A DNA stretch of 64,000 nt, taken from NCBI GenBank assembly GCA_028023455.1, contig JAQFVV010006238.1, positions 1,493,478-1,557,477 on the forward strand, written 5' to 3'. The position numbers and the translations under genes were made by a program. Below the pieces are notes generated by a model. That model made no database searches and had not been told where the DNA came from. It was given only the letters and a program-made list of their open reading frames with translations. Positions 1-10,097 of this stretch are shown here, in pieces. Source of the DNA: Epiperipatus broadwayi (lineage: Eukaryota > Onychophora > Udeonychophora > Euonychophora > Peripatidae). The first letter of the stretch is position 1. Each line of letters opens with the position of its first letter.

Positions 1-773
1 GTTATATTAGTAATAACAATCATCATCAAATGGCTATACAGGACTAAAAACTAAGTGATGTTTGAGCACAAAAAATGAGCCTCAATCCAATTATCTTTAG
101 TTGTCAAAATTCTTTCATTTTATCACTGTGCTAAACCACATTGTGCTATAGAGATGGAAAAAAATCCCAGCCATGATATCATATGCATATCAAGATTATT
201 TATATATGTATATGTGAATATATAAATATATATATATTTGTTATAAATTCTTTATATGTAAACATCCTAAAGGTTATTTATGCATAAATAAGTTAAAATA
301 TAGGAAATAAAAAATAATAATAATAAAAGTCATTGAATGTTTAATTACATAAGGGCAACAAAAATTGCATTAAAAGGACATAATTTAACATAATAAAACT
401 GAAAAAGATTAAAGACAAATAATGCCATTATTGGGTTGAATATAAGGGGCAAACTCTTGAGATCAAGCTTAATGGATCATGGCCCAGCTCTGACACTTTT
501 GTGCTTGAATTTTTTACAACTCCTGAGAAATAAACCAGTTAATTATTTTTCTTTATAGTAAATAATAAATCAACCTCAAAATTGTCAAGTGCAAGGCAAG
601 TTCTTCACCATAAATCCCCCTCCCCCAGTTTAAAGGAAAGTATAAAGAATACATTACCCATCAAGATTTAACTTCTCTGTGGTCAGGGTTCTAGTCAAGA
701 ATATCTAATTGACAATTATTTTTCTACAAACCTGGTTTTCTATATGGATGACAACCTGAAAAAAATCTATAAG
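1..773. other. AT-rich intergenic DNA, no gene seen
   Basis: I see only AT-rich, low-complexity DNA with short TA-rich stretches around 200-240. No open frame, tRNA-like box or transposon motif could be supported on either strand. Confidence 0.6.
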
Positions 774-1345
774 ATGATTTTTTTTTTTTTGCGAAATTTC
801 AACTGATTGCAACATTCATCCTGGGTAACAAATATAAGCTTACTATTAGTCAACAAGCTCTTTTCTTCTAAGAATAATTGTTTATTAATAATAATTAAAA
901 TGCTATTTGCATTCAACAACTTTTTTTTTTTGGTTGATTGAGCAAAGATTATGAATCACAAATAAAACAACTTTTCAAACATTTTTATCCATTTCGCTGG
1001 ATTTTTCAACTACTTAATGGTCGAGGTTAAGGTGTTATCCTCTAACTAATCAAGAATATCTAGATATCAGTTTATTAACCAATATTGAACAAAGCAGAGG
1101 TTGCATATGGGCAAATTCTGAAAAGAACCTTTCTATTGCTACTAAGTTGATTTTTTTTTAAAATTTTACCGGATTGCTATATGAACCTGCGTCACGAGCA
1201 TATGCTAATCTTTGGACCACGATTTTCTTCCCTTGTCTTTAAAAGAATAATTGTTTAATATTAATTAAAATGATATTTTGCAATAGAGCACTTTTTTTTC
1301 TTACGATTAGCAGCTTAGCAAAGAAAGAGCATCAATCACGAATAA
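774..1345. repeat. Degenerate direct duplication, units about 370 bp apart
   Basis: Two stretches, about 775-975 and 1149-1345, share the same order of landmarks: a T-run, a GATTGC block, an AAGAATAATTGTTTA block, an AATTAAAATG block, a second T-run and an ATCACRAATAAAA end. They are diverged and hold no coding signal. This may be an old tandem duplication or two copies of one unnamed dispersed repeat. The second copy ends where the SINE at 1357 begins. Confidence 0.4.
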
Positions 1346-1356
1346 AAATAATTCCT

Positions 1357-1470
1357 GTCTTGCATTGTTAGCCGAGAGGTATCGCAGCCACCATGCAAGC
1401 AAGTAGTTGGTTGCAGACGGTTGTGGGTTCGCGCCCCGGCCGATGCTATGACATATGGAAAAAAAAAAAA
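1357..1470 (+). mobile_element. tRNA-derived SINE (family S1), full length
   Basis: The head is tRNA-like of the Ser/Leu type. It has an A-box-like GCCGAGAGGT near 1371 and a strong B box (GGGTTCGCGCCCC) near 1425-1437, then the family tail GGCCGATGCTATGACATATGG and an A-run. Six relatives occur in the window (1475, 16461 on the minus strand, 35042, 38755, 52918 and this one), several with target-site duplications. Family members are transcribed by RNA polymerase III and copied by a partner's reverse transcriptase; the partner here is not identified. The 75-codon frame across it is not a gene. Confidence 0.85.
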
Positions 1471-1474
1471 TCCT

Positions 1475-1558
1475 GTCAAGCGTTGGCGGTCGAGTGGTCA
1501 GCACAGCTGCCTTTCAAGCAGTTGCCGCTCCTGGCCGATGCTTTGATACAGGAAAAAA
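1475..1558 (+). mobile_element. tRNA-derived SINE (family S1), second tandem copy
   Basis: It starts GTCAAGCGTTGGCGGTCGAG and ends in GGCCGATGCTTTGATACAGG plus an A-rich tail. It follows directly on the A-run of the copy at 1357. The B-box portion is shortened compared with its neighbour, so this copy probably cannot be transcribed. Insertion of one SINE into the A-tail of another is the simplest explanation. Confidence 0.8.
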
Positions 1559-2919
1559 TAATAATAATAATTATTTTAAATATTTTTATCTGCGATTTTA
1601 TGTCTAAATATTACTTGTAAAAATGGCATTAGTTTTGAAATTATAGTACAATGACATTTGAACTGATTACAGAGTTTAATATTGATTGTTATTTTAACTA
1701 AAATGTTTTTCCATATGTCACCATATTAAATGAAATTTACGTAATTTACTGTGTAAATTGTTTCTTTTTTAAAAAAGTATTTTAATAGTAAAAAGAAAAA
1801 TTATAATATTCGGCCACTCCTCTTTAAATTTTAATAATCCACTCTTTTTATTATTATTATTTCATTTGCAAATGTTGAGCAGATATTTCTGTTTAAATGT
1901 AATTTTTTTTTTTACTTAGAATGTGTAATAACGATGCTTCCAGTGGGAAAACCTCTTTCTATCGCCTAAAATGCAGGCCTAACTAGATTTAACTATTTTT
2001 CTTCTTTTTTTTAATGTTAGTTTTTAAAATAAAGAATAAATTCCTACATGTAGCAAATTTAATTCTTATGTTAATAACCGTATCACTATTAGTTTTGTGT
2101 TATCAATGCAAAATTAATATTTGTATCTATTTTGCTGAAAATTCTGACTTTAAATTAGAACTTCATATTTTCAATTGACATTGAATACTCAGTAAGTTTG
2201 CAGGATTGATAGTTGTCATGGTAACTGATTATGATTTATGAATAATTAAATACTCTTAGAGATTTAGAATTATAAATAATGAAAGGAAAACTGCCTGAGG
2301 GAAATCTAAATTTGATGGAAACTGTCTAGCTACGAAAAAGAAAAAAAATAGGGAGATAGTTGGAAAGAATACAAGATCTGTGAAAATATTTCCCGGTATC
2401 ATTAACATATTCATAAGTACTTATATAACCCTGTAACTTCCCCATTTTGCACCAAATAAATATTTAATTGAATAAAAAAAGATAATAATATTCGAAAGTA
2501 GGAGAGTTAAAGTAAATGTTTAATAATTAAAAAAAAAAAAAAAACGTTTGTTAATATTATGAGAAAGAAAAAATTGAATATGTTACAAAGAAAAATTTTT
2601 AAACACAATTTACTGCTTGTACTTTATATCTTTTCGTCACGTAGTATTATAATTTGCAAAAATATCTCACTATAATTAAGAAGCAAATCAAGATACAGAA
2701 CTTTAAAGATTTTTAAATATTGCTTAATATGTAGGTTAGATTATCTAATACCACTAATTCAAAAACTTCTATTATCCGAATAAAATACAAATTATTGTTT
2801 TAATTTAGTGTGTTAATGAGTTCTATATAAAAATTGTGTGCTAATATAAATATAACCACAGTCCACTTTTTAAAAAATATATATATATATTATTAATAAA
2901 ATAAATATATACAGTATAC
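1559..2919. other. AT-rich intergenic DNA, no gene seen
   Basis: Nothing coding is supported. A short TA dinucleotide run lies near 2877-2891 and an A-run near 2529-2544. Confidence 0.55.
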
Positions 2920-3120
2920 CAAGAGTATCAACCCAAGCTTATCTAAGCCATGAATCTTCAATGGTTATTAAGATAACCTCTATTTGAAATCCATCTTTTT
3001 AGCAAAACATTAATGATTCTTGGTTTAGATAAGATTGGGTTTCGGTCATGCATTTAAATTTATAAAGGAATACATCTTTTACTTATAGAGGTTATTCTAA
3101 GCTTGGACTGTTATCATATG
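2920..3120. repeat. Imperfect nested inverted repeat
   Basis: A block near 2932-2962 (with CAAGCTTATCTAAGCC) is repeated in reverse complement near 3011-3042, and the ATAACCTCTAT block at 2972 returns inverted near 3085. The ends near 2925 and 3105 also match imperfectly. It looks like an old foldback element; no TSD or ribozyme core was found. Confidence 0.4.
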
Positions 3121-3394
3121 ATTACACTTATAAAAAACTCATTTATAAAATCGGGTTTATTATTTAAGTAGTAAAGAGTATTATCATTATGATGATGATG
3201 ATGTTGTTGGCATGTAAATTTGGTCTTTGATATTCCTTATTTCTGTATGCTGTTGAGAGGTTTCTATTTGTCCATTGATTGAATTTTTGTTTTATTCTGT
3301 AATAACACTTCTCTCCCAGATTGTAAAGCATTTATTTCATCTGAATTAAAATTTTTAATACTGATGAGTCAATGTTGCTCTCACTTTACAATGT

Positions 3395-3520
3395 TATCAT
3401 TTTAGTTTTGGACATTCGTTGAGTATATGACCTCTTTCTTTACAGTTAAAACATTGAGGTTTAGTCCTGTAAATAGTAAAATAAGTATGGCTCCCTGATC
3501 TGTTATAAGTATTGGAATAT
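3395..3520 (-). pseudogene. CCHC zinc-knuckle remnant of a retroelement gag/ORF1
   Basis: On the minus strand, 3453 to 3412 translates to a textbook retroviral-type zinc knuckle, CFNCKERGHILNEC (C-X2-C-X4-H-X4-C). The frame around it reads for about 35 codons and then meets stops. The knuckle binds nucleic acid in gag proteins of LTR retrotransposons and in ORF1 proteins of some LINEs. Minus-strand frames on both sides (about 3990 down to 3100) are lysine- and asparagine-rich and broken, and may be the rest of the same ORF. No reverse transcriptase is visible next to it, so the parent class is unknown. A cellular CCHC protein is possible but unlikely here. Confidence 0.6.
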
Positions 3521-4478
3521 CAATAATATAATGTAAATGTTTTTAATTATTCCATTAATAAAATTTTCCCTGCCCAGATAATTAAGGTATATTTAGATAG
3601 TGTTTTGATTTTTGTTTTTCAAATCTCTCTTTTTGTTTTTCATTGAAAAATTATTCTATATATCTGTGATTTGGATGATTGACAATACAAAGTATAGAAT
3701 TCTATAAGTTGTTTGCAGTAATTGCTTCATAGAGTAGATTTTTTGGGAAATTTATAAAGAGAAAAATGAATCTCTTGGTATCATTGAGTTGAAAATCTCC
3801 CGTTTTTTTTAAGGCCTTCTCTTGTCCCATTTTTAGTGCATAACATCGATTTGCATTTGTAATGTTTTTCTATTTTTGAATTTGTAGATTGGTGTTTTGA
3901 CATTTGATATCCATAATTAGCAAACTTAATCCTCCTGAAAGAGATTTTAAATATAAATAAAATTAGATTATTTTTAATCATTTCACCATTATAAACAACA
4001 TTGCTTGATTTCTAGATCAATCCAATGGCTTGTTTAGGGAAAAGAACTATAGTAAAAAAAATCCATAGTAATGGTTCTCTTATTAGTTGGCTTTTAATCT
4101 TTTATTGCCATCAAACTTTGTGGCATTTTTTTTATTTATTAATCTTGGATTTACAAAAGCAATATATACTAAATAAATTATGCAGCCATATTTTGAAAAT
4201 AAGATCCCCCCCCCCCCCAAGTAAATACTTTTAAATTAGTAATCATGACTGAGGAGAGCTCCATGTTATATATATTTTATCTTACCACAGTGATTCTATT
4301 TAATTTAGTGATTTTAAAATTATTACTAGTATAACATTAATCAAGATTTGCTATTATTGATTTTTTGGGAGATAAAAAGACAATCTATTTCCTTGAATAA
4401 AGGAATAAAAAAAAAGTACAACAAATTGCAAAATAAACTGATTACATTAAGAGAAAGAGAAAATCACCAAATATTTAT

Positions 4479-4492
4479 TACTTTGATTATTG
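4479..4492. repeat. Left target-site duplication, 14 bp
   Basis: TACTTTGATTATTG here is repeated exactly at 5523-5536, on the other side of the inverted repeat element between them. Confidence 0.75.
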
Positions 4493-5522
4493 TAATAGTG
4501 ACATTAGCGATTAAGGCAATGCACATGCGCTTTAAAGATAAATTATAAATGAATACTCTCACTTTTTCCAGACATGAGATATAATATTTTAGAAAGAATG
4601 GAATGAATCCACGCATTCTTTTGACCCAAACATTTATGTATGGGCAAATCTTAAGCATATGGAAATGAGAGCGTGAAGGTGTTAAGCAATCACTTTAAAT
4701 TACATTTGTTATGTTTGAACGAATGATGCCTGTGAAATCTTTACAATTTACATGCCATTCTTTATTTGAAATTAAACATATATAATGAGATATTATTTTA
4801 TATAGCTAGCGCTATGTTTTAATGCTGTAATAGTGATATTAGCGATTAAGCCAATGCACATGCGTTTTAAAGATAAATTATAAATGAATACTCCCACTTT
4901 TTCCAGACACGAGATATAGTATTTTAGAAAGAATGGAATGAATCCACCCATTCTTTTGACCCAAACATTTATGTATGGGCAAATCTTATGCATATGGAAA
5001 TGAGAGTGTGAGGATGTTAAGCAATCACTTTAAATTACATTTGTTATGTTTGAACGAATGACGCCTGCAAAATCTTTACAATTTACGACGTGTCATTCGT
5101 TAGTTGAAATTAAACATATATAATGAGATATTATTTTATATAGCGCTATTTGCATAGTAAATTGTAAAGATTTTGCAGGTGCCATTCATTCAAACATAAC
5201 AAATGTAATTGTTTAACACCTTCACACTCTCATTTCCATACATTTAAGATTTGCCTATACATAAATGTTTGGGTCGAAAGAATGGGTGGGTTCATTCCAT
5301 TCTTTCTAAAATACTATATCTTGTGTCTATAAAAAGTGAGAGTATTCATTTATAATTTATCTTTAAAGCGCATTTCTTTCTAAAATACTATATCTTGTGT
5401 CTAGAAAAAGTGAGAGTATTCATTTATAATTTATCTTTAAAGCGCATTTGCATTGGCTTAATCACTAATATCAGTATTACAGTATTAAAACATAGCGCTA
5501 TATAAAACAATATCTCATTATA
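4493..5522. mobile_element. Inverted trimer of a ~335 bp repeat with 14 bp TSD (family Q)
   Basis: One unit starts at 4493 and is followed by a second unit in the same direction (335 bp later, about 4828). From about 5145 to 5522 the unit returns in reverse complement. Each unit has the block TATAGCGCTATGTTTTAAT, a CACATGCGCTTTAAAG block, a GGAATGAATCCAC block and, near its end, a hairpin of AACGAATGAC with GTCATTCGTT. The inverted copy also holds an internal ~70 bp duplication (about 5300-5450). Short frames inside (minus strand 4464-4658 and 4793-4993) only mirror the repeat. The tandem-plus-inverted layout and long TSD recall the terminal repeats of Penelope-like elements. A diverged single unit lies at 56582, just upstream of the PLE at 57040. 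Confidence 0.8.
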
Positions 5523-5536
5523 TACTTTGATTATTG
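5523..5536. repeat. Right target-site duplication, 14 bp
   Basis: Exact copy of the 14 bp at 4479-4492; marks the right edge of the inverted repeat element. Confidence 0.75.
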
Positions 5537-5812
5537 TTATGTGATGATTCTATATTATCATTGTTATGTCCAGACAAATTGCTGTCTACTCTTGACAATC
5601 ATATAAATAGAATTTCTTCAGAATGATTTAACATCTGTTTGGTTTTTCAAGTTGTTTAAAAGTATATTCATTCTTGTGGAGATGGACCCATTCATATTAT
5701 TACTGACCTCTTCATTTATTTATAACTATTAATAGTCATATATTTTTCTATTGAATTAGATTATCTCATGGTGTGAACAAAATAGGTCAATTTCACTCTA
5801 ATTATGCCTTTG

Positions 5813-6190
5813 CAAGAAATCAAGTCATATATCAGATGACCTAATTTAACAAGCTTGTATTACAAATGTTATCTAATGAACTTGCCAATAGCTCATAAGA
5901 AGCTTTTCAGAATATCACCAACCCCAGACAGGGTTCTGCTTCTGGATACCATAGTGAGGTGCTAGGATATTCAAGCATTAGATTTAAAATACCAGGTCAG
6001 GCCCAGAACTTTATTTAATGGTTAACTATTAGGTGGAAAATCTGAAATTTTTTTAGACATCCATATGTCTTCAAATCCAGCTATCTAACTTAAATAGCCA
6101 TATGGGATTGAATTAAGTTCAGATATTCTAAAAAGTTTGTTAAAAGCTATTGGCAAACTCCTTAGATAATATTTGTAGATACTCTGGTAT
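5813..6190 (-). mobile_element. Hammerhead-like repeat (family C), minus-strand copy
   Basis: This segment is the reverse complement of most of 7250-7650, over blocks such as AACAAGCTTGTATTACAAATG and CAAATCCAGCTA. The order of blocks differs between the copies in a way a tandem repeat of about 400 bp would explain, since each copy is a different window onto the same repeating unit. A hammerhead-like motif sits at 5921-5960. The segment between the two copies (6240-7190) holds short tandem repeats but no reading frame. Confidence 0.65.
5921..5960 (-). ncRNA. Decayed hammerhead-like motif (family C)
   Basis: On the minus strand the outer helix strands ACCTCA and TGGGGT can still pair and flank the site where the core should be. 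The core is damaged: CTATGGT stands in place of CTGANGA, and the GAAA box reads GAAC. It is recognisable only by comparison with the copy at 7535. It is very unlikely to cleave. Confidence 0.4.
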
Positions 6191-6529
6191 TACAGCCACA
6201 AAACAGAGCATATATTAGACCTACTGCACCTATTCTCATTTCGTATCAATCCATTGATAACTTTGTAATCTTGGGATCTGACCAAAATAACATGTACATG
6301 GATTTTATATCTGACTTTTTGGAAAAAAAAAAAAAAAAGAATGTGTACACGGATCTTGTACATGACATTTTGGCAAGATTTACAAAGTTATCGGGGGGGG
6401 GGTACGAATGTGAAAAGGGTGTAGTAGATCTAATACATGGTTCATGTTGCAGGACTAAAAATAACTAAAAGTATAATCATAATAAACATATTTATCATTT
6501 TCAATATTAAATGTATGATTTTGAGTAAG

Positions 6530-6830
6530 ACATTCATGTGATTTGTGATTTTAATGAAATGATAGCATTACACAAAAAAATTGTTGGTTTAACTATGCAC
6601 TAAACAAACAGTAAATGATTTTGGTTTTTAAATAATATTATAAAAAGACAATTATACATACGACTTTCACACAAACAACTTTTAAAATTGACATTCCCAA
6701 TCAAAAAAAAAATGTGATGTGCGATCTTAATGAAATGACGTCATTACACAAAAAATTGTTACTAAACAATTGGCCCTAAACAAACAGTAAATGATTTTGG
6801 TTTTTAAATAATATTTATAAAAAACATATT
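6530..6830. repeat. Tandem duplication, period about 176 bp
   Basis: The block AATGAAATGA...CATTACACAAAAAA followed by CTAAACAAACAGTAAATG occurs at about 6553 and again at about 6729, with a related weaker block near 7170 (GATGTCATCGCAACATTACAC). It lies between the two opposed family C copies and may be internal sequence of that element. A polyA run (6322-6337) and a G-run (6394-6402) lie just before it. Confidence 0.55.
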
Positions 6831-7249
6831 AAGTATACTCATACAGTATTAAGCATACTTATACAATAAACAAAATGTTTCACATGTAATATTACCACAG
6901 AAATGGAGATCTCTCCTAAAAAATTTTCCCTCCAAAAATGTAGCACATGATTGCAGAGTATGCTGGGATTTTCAACAAACAAATTAAACCTGCCAAAAAA
7001 AGAAATAAAAAATGAAAATAGACAACTATATATGGATCACAATACCAGTTATCAGAAAGAAATCTGAACAATAACTGAAATGGTCAAAGTATTAAAAAAA
7101 AAGATTGCATTGATAAAGAAAAATGTGTTTTATCATGTATACTCACACAAATTATTTCCTTTCAATTTGATGTCATCGCAACATTACACATTTATTGTGG
7201 GTGTGAAAAGGCCTATATTCCCTACGTTGCAGCTCTAATACCAAAGTTC

Positions 7250-7650
7250 CCATTTGTAATACAAGCTTGTTAAATTAGGTTATGTGATATATGACTTGAT
7301 TTCTTTGCCATTATATTTTTTGCTATCAAGGCTTTGGCAATTTTATAATGCTAAAACTATTAATATATGGTGTATCTGTATTTAGTTTAGTCCCATATGA
7401 TTATTTAAGCTGCTAGCTGGATTTGAAGACATGGATGTCTGAAAATTTCAGATTTTCTACTTAATAGTTAACCATTAGATAAAGTGCTGGGCTTGACTTG
7501 ATATTTTAAATCTAATGCTTTTGAATATTCTAGCACCTCACTGAGGAACCCAGAAGCAAAAACTAGTCTGGGGTTGGGGTTATTCTGAAAAGCTTATATA
7601 AGAGCTATTGGCAAGCTCATTATATAACATATGTGTGCCTTAAACAAGAG
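7250..7650 (+). mobile_element. Hammerhead-like repeat (family C), plus-strand copy
   Basis: Inverted partner of 5813-6190. Landmarks in order are AATACAAGCTTGTTAAATTAG near 7260, GCTGGATTTGAAGACAT near 7419, a TAGTTAACCATTAGAT block near 7465, the hammerhead motif at 7535-7574, and an AGCTATTGGCAAGCTCAT end near 7603. No open frame is present. The pair plus its 1 kb spacer may be one large insertion or two insertions. Confidence 0.65.
7535..7574 (+). ncRNA. Hammerhead-like motif (family C), core partly intact
   Basis: Helix I strands ACCTCA (7535-7540) and TGGGGT (7569-7574) pair over six positions with one G-T wobble. The core CTGAGGA (7541-7547) matches the hammerhead consensus. The ACTAGT palindrome and GTC cleavage triplet follow. 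The stem II region (about 7548-7557) no longer pairs well and GAAA has become AAAA, so cleavage is probably lost. Confidence 0.5.
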
Positions 7651-7744
7651 TTCAAGTTCATTTATCATGTTGTTTCTGGATTTCGCAAAAGTTTTTGTTA
7701 ACACCACAATTCAAATATATCAAATCCATTTCTATTTCTTTTCA

Positions 7745-8900
7745 TATATCATCATCATTATTATTTTCAACCATTATCCTTCTGCAGAATGAAGTTTTCT
7801 TCAAGTTTTAATCCAGTTTCTTCAATCTTTTAGCTTCACATCATACAAACTAATTTTCTTATTTCATCCATCAATCTTAGGTCTTTCACAATCTTTTGGA
7901 TTCCAGTTTAAGACTTTGATTATCCATTTATTATCTCTTCTAATATTTTCAGCCCATATTTTTTTTTTAAATTCTTTCAATACTATTAGTGATATCATAT
8001 TATTCTCTCACCCAAATATTTTGCTTTTGATTCTTTCTTGTTACTCCAAACATACATTTCTTCATACTTTATTGAGTAATCTAATGTCTTTCTGTTAAGT
8101 GTCCAAGTCTTAGATCCATAAATAAGAACTCGTTAAACATATCTACCAAAACTATTCCTTTTAAAACATCTAGACATTTTTTTTTAATGTTTAGTGATTT
8201 CTTTCAAAAAACACTCCTTTCAAATTTAATTTGATGAATAATTTCATCTTTTATATACCCATCTGTATTACTAATCTGAACAAGATATTGTAGTTGTTAA
8301 CTTCTAATTCATGATTATCAATTTTTATTTTATTCTTCTGAGAAAATCACTGAATATTATTTTATTCTTTTTAATATTTATCTTTAGTCCTACTTTCTTA
8401 TTTTTATTTGACAACTTTTGTAAGATTTCCCAAAGCTCTAAACAACCACATCATCTGAAAAATGTAGATGACTTAAATAATCTTTATTTTTATTCATTTA
8501 ACTTACTTTTTTATTTTACAAAATATTTCTTGCAAAACTGCTGTAAAAAAAAATTGGAATTATGAAATTACCCCATCATACATTCTTATCAATGTTAATC
8601 TTTTTAATACTGCTGCATTTTGATAAATATTCTCCAGAATATGGCAACATCCTGAGTCTATATCTTGATAATTTATAGCTTTAATTATAGTAGAAATGTT
8701 TTATAGAATTAAATGTCTTTTCATAATCTGGGAATCCAAAACATAGTGGCATTCATATTTCTTGTCTTTCTCTATTACTTTTCTTAATATTTGGATTTGA
8801 TTCAGTTTTGAAACCACTTTTAAATCCAGTTTGAGTTCTTTTGGTTTAATTGAGATTAAACTTCAGTTTGTATATTTGTGTGTGATCAGATTACTGATTC
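7745..8900 (-). pseudogene. RTE-type LINE reverse transcriptase remnant, antisense
   Basis: Read on the minus strand from about 8900 to 7745, this follows the same path as the plus-strand copy at 43200-44430. It has the QPKE..TGFKSGF region near 8830, a region matching the YEKAFDS motif near 8680, the catalytic-loop block HLHFSDDVVV near 8470 (the DD pair is kept), the LRTWT region near 8110, and the C-terminal block with NRW/WNPKDCERP near 7920. It ends in a TGATGATGAT-type tail near 7750, as RTE elements commonly do. Frameshifts and stops break it throughout. It is 5' truncated and lacks the endonuclease. The plus-strand frames at 7916, 8311 and 8831 are shadows of it. Confidence 0.85.
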
Positions 8901-9049
8901 TGACAATTTTTATGTTTGCTTTACAACTTAGATGCAGAAAGGGATACAAAAACCTTAATATAGACACTTCTGCTTTTGGTTCCTCATTTTATTTTTGTGC
9001 AACTGTAATTTTTGCTTTCAATAATCAGAGGTTCACTTAAGTCAGTAGT

Positions 9050-9582
9050 CTTCATTATTTGGTCATATGCAAAGTACTTTATTAAATCAATAGTCTCTGC
9101 ATTCTATTCTTTTTTTAGTAAAAAATAAGATGTCCAAATTCAAGTAAATTTAAATATTTATATATAAAATAAATTTACAAAAAAAAAAAAAACAATATTG
9201 TGCAAGTACCTACCTATCTTTAGAAAAAAGCAATTTACTCCATTTCCGAACCATCTACTGTAAGATTGAATAAGTTTACACTAGACCATAACAGCAGTCT
9301 TTAGTGAGGAACAGGATGCAATCTAGACATATTTTTAACCTAGTTTTATCCTAGATAATGGTATTGAGTCTCAAATTATTAAGTTAAATACTATAAAATC
9401 ATCAAAACTGATTATTTGATTGTAATTTTAACTTACCTTCTTATGAAGATGCTCAATGACTGGAAATAACTGAAACTTGAATATATCTTCAGCATCTAGT
9501 CTGGATTGATTATTCAAGCTTATATGGAACTGGTGTCAATAGAAAGAAATAATCCTTTTAAATGCATTTGTTAAATGTATTC
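9050..9582. other. AT-rich intergenic DNA, no gene seen
   Basis: No coding, tRNA-like or transposon signal found. An A-run lies at 9179-9192. Confidence 0.5.
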
Positions 9583-9600
9583 AGAGAAAATCCTGTCCTG

Positions 9601-9721
9601 AGGGGTTTACTGCAGTGGTAGAGTATCACAGTCTGAAGTGTAAGGCCCTTGGATCGATTCCAGGTCTGACCCTTCTTGCATTCAAACTTTTTATCATCCT
9701 TAGCAATAAAGCCATTCCATT
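9601..9721 (+). mobile_element. tRNA-derived SINE (family S2) with 18 bp TSD
   Basis: The head is tRNA-like: an A-box-like GCAGTGGTAGAG near 9612 and a near-perfect B box GGATCGATTCC near 9651. An unrelated body of about 60 bp follows. The flanks 9583-9600 and 9722-9739 match at 16 of 18 positions (AGAGAAAATCCTGTCCTG against AGAGAAAATTCTGTGCTG), a clear target-site duplication. A weaker tRNA-like relative may lie at 20880. It is not a functional tRNA gene: the acceptor stem does not close and the body continues past the tRNA end. Confidence 0.85.
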
Positions 9722-9763
9722 AGAGAAAATTCTGTGCTGTTTGTGTAGATATATATCAAAATA

Positions 9764-10084
9764 AACATCACATGATCACCATTTCTTATGTTTGCTTATA
9801 ACTGTTATTAAAACAGGCAAAACTTTCCTTACAGTATTGCCACTCAGTGCAAGCCAGAATAATCAATGGATGCCAGAAGGCTTGTGCATAAAATCTTAAC
9901 ATCTAGGTATAGTGCTCTTAGATCCAAGGCTCCTCACTGACGAAGGCCACAAAGCAGAATCTAGTCTGGGAATAATGAATGATTAGGCACTAAATGGGAA
10001 TTTTATGCACAAGCCTTCTGGCATCCATTGATTACTCTGGCTTACACTGAGTGGCAATACTGTATGGAAAGTTTTGTCTGTTTT
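9764..10084 (+). mobile_element. Foldback retroelement with hammerhead-like motif (family A)
   Basis: A left arm (about 9815-9896) and a right arm (about 10000-10080) are reverse complements of each other over about 80 bp, with landmarks GCCAGAAGGCTTGTGCATAA and its inverse. The loop between them holds a hammerhead-like motif at 9931-9972. Flanks 9751-9763 and 10085-10097 match at 11 of 13 positions, consistent with an aged TSD. There is no ORF. Relatives lie at 32233, 33431 and 49100. Confidence 0.8.
9931..9972 (+). ncRNA. Hammerhead-like motif (family A)
   Basis: Order: helix I strand TCCTCA (9931-9936), core CTGACGA (9937-9943), an extra A, stem II GGC with a shortened partner, GAAT in place of GAAA, CTAGTC, then TGGGAA as the other helix I strand. 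Helix I still pairs with one defect. The extra A after the core and the GAAT change make activity doubtful. Confidence 0.6.
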
Positions 10085-10097
10085 ATATGTGAAAATA

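Noticed and set aside
3361-3400. Hammerhead motif at CTGATGAGTC
   Set aside because: No GAAA box or pairing helices follow within the allowed distance.
4464-4993. Two similar minus-strand ORFs as a gene family
   Set aside because: They are corresponding frames in two copies of the family Q DNA repeat; the inverted copy and the copy at 56582 do not keep the frame.
6394-6402. G-runs and C-runs (also near 4206, 13935, 29920, 61945) as G-quadruplexes
   Set aside because: Each is a single homopolymer run without the four spaced tracts a quadruplex needs; more likely slippage products.
9601-9721. Functional tRNA gene
   Set aside because: A and B boxes are good, but the acceptor stem does not pair, the body extends well past a tRNA and the unit is bounded by a TSD, so it is a SINE.
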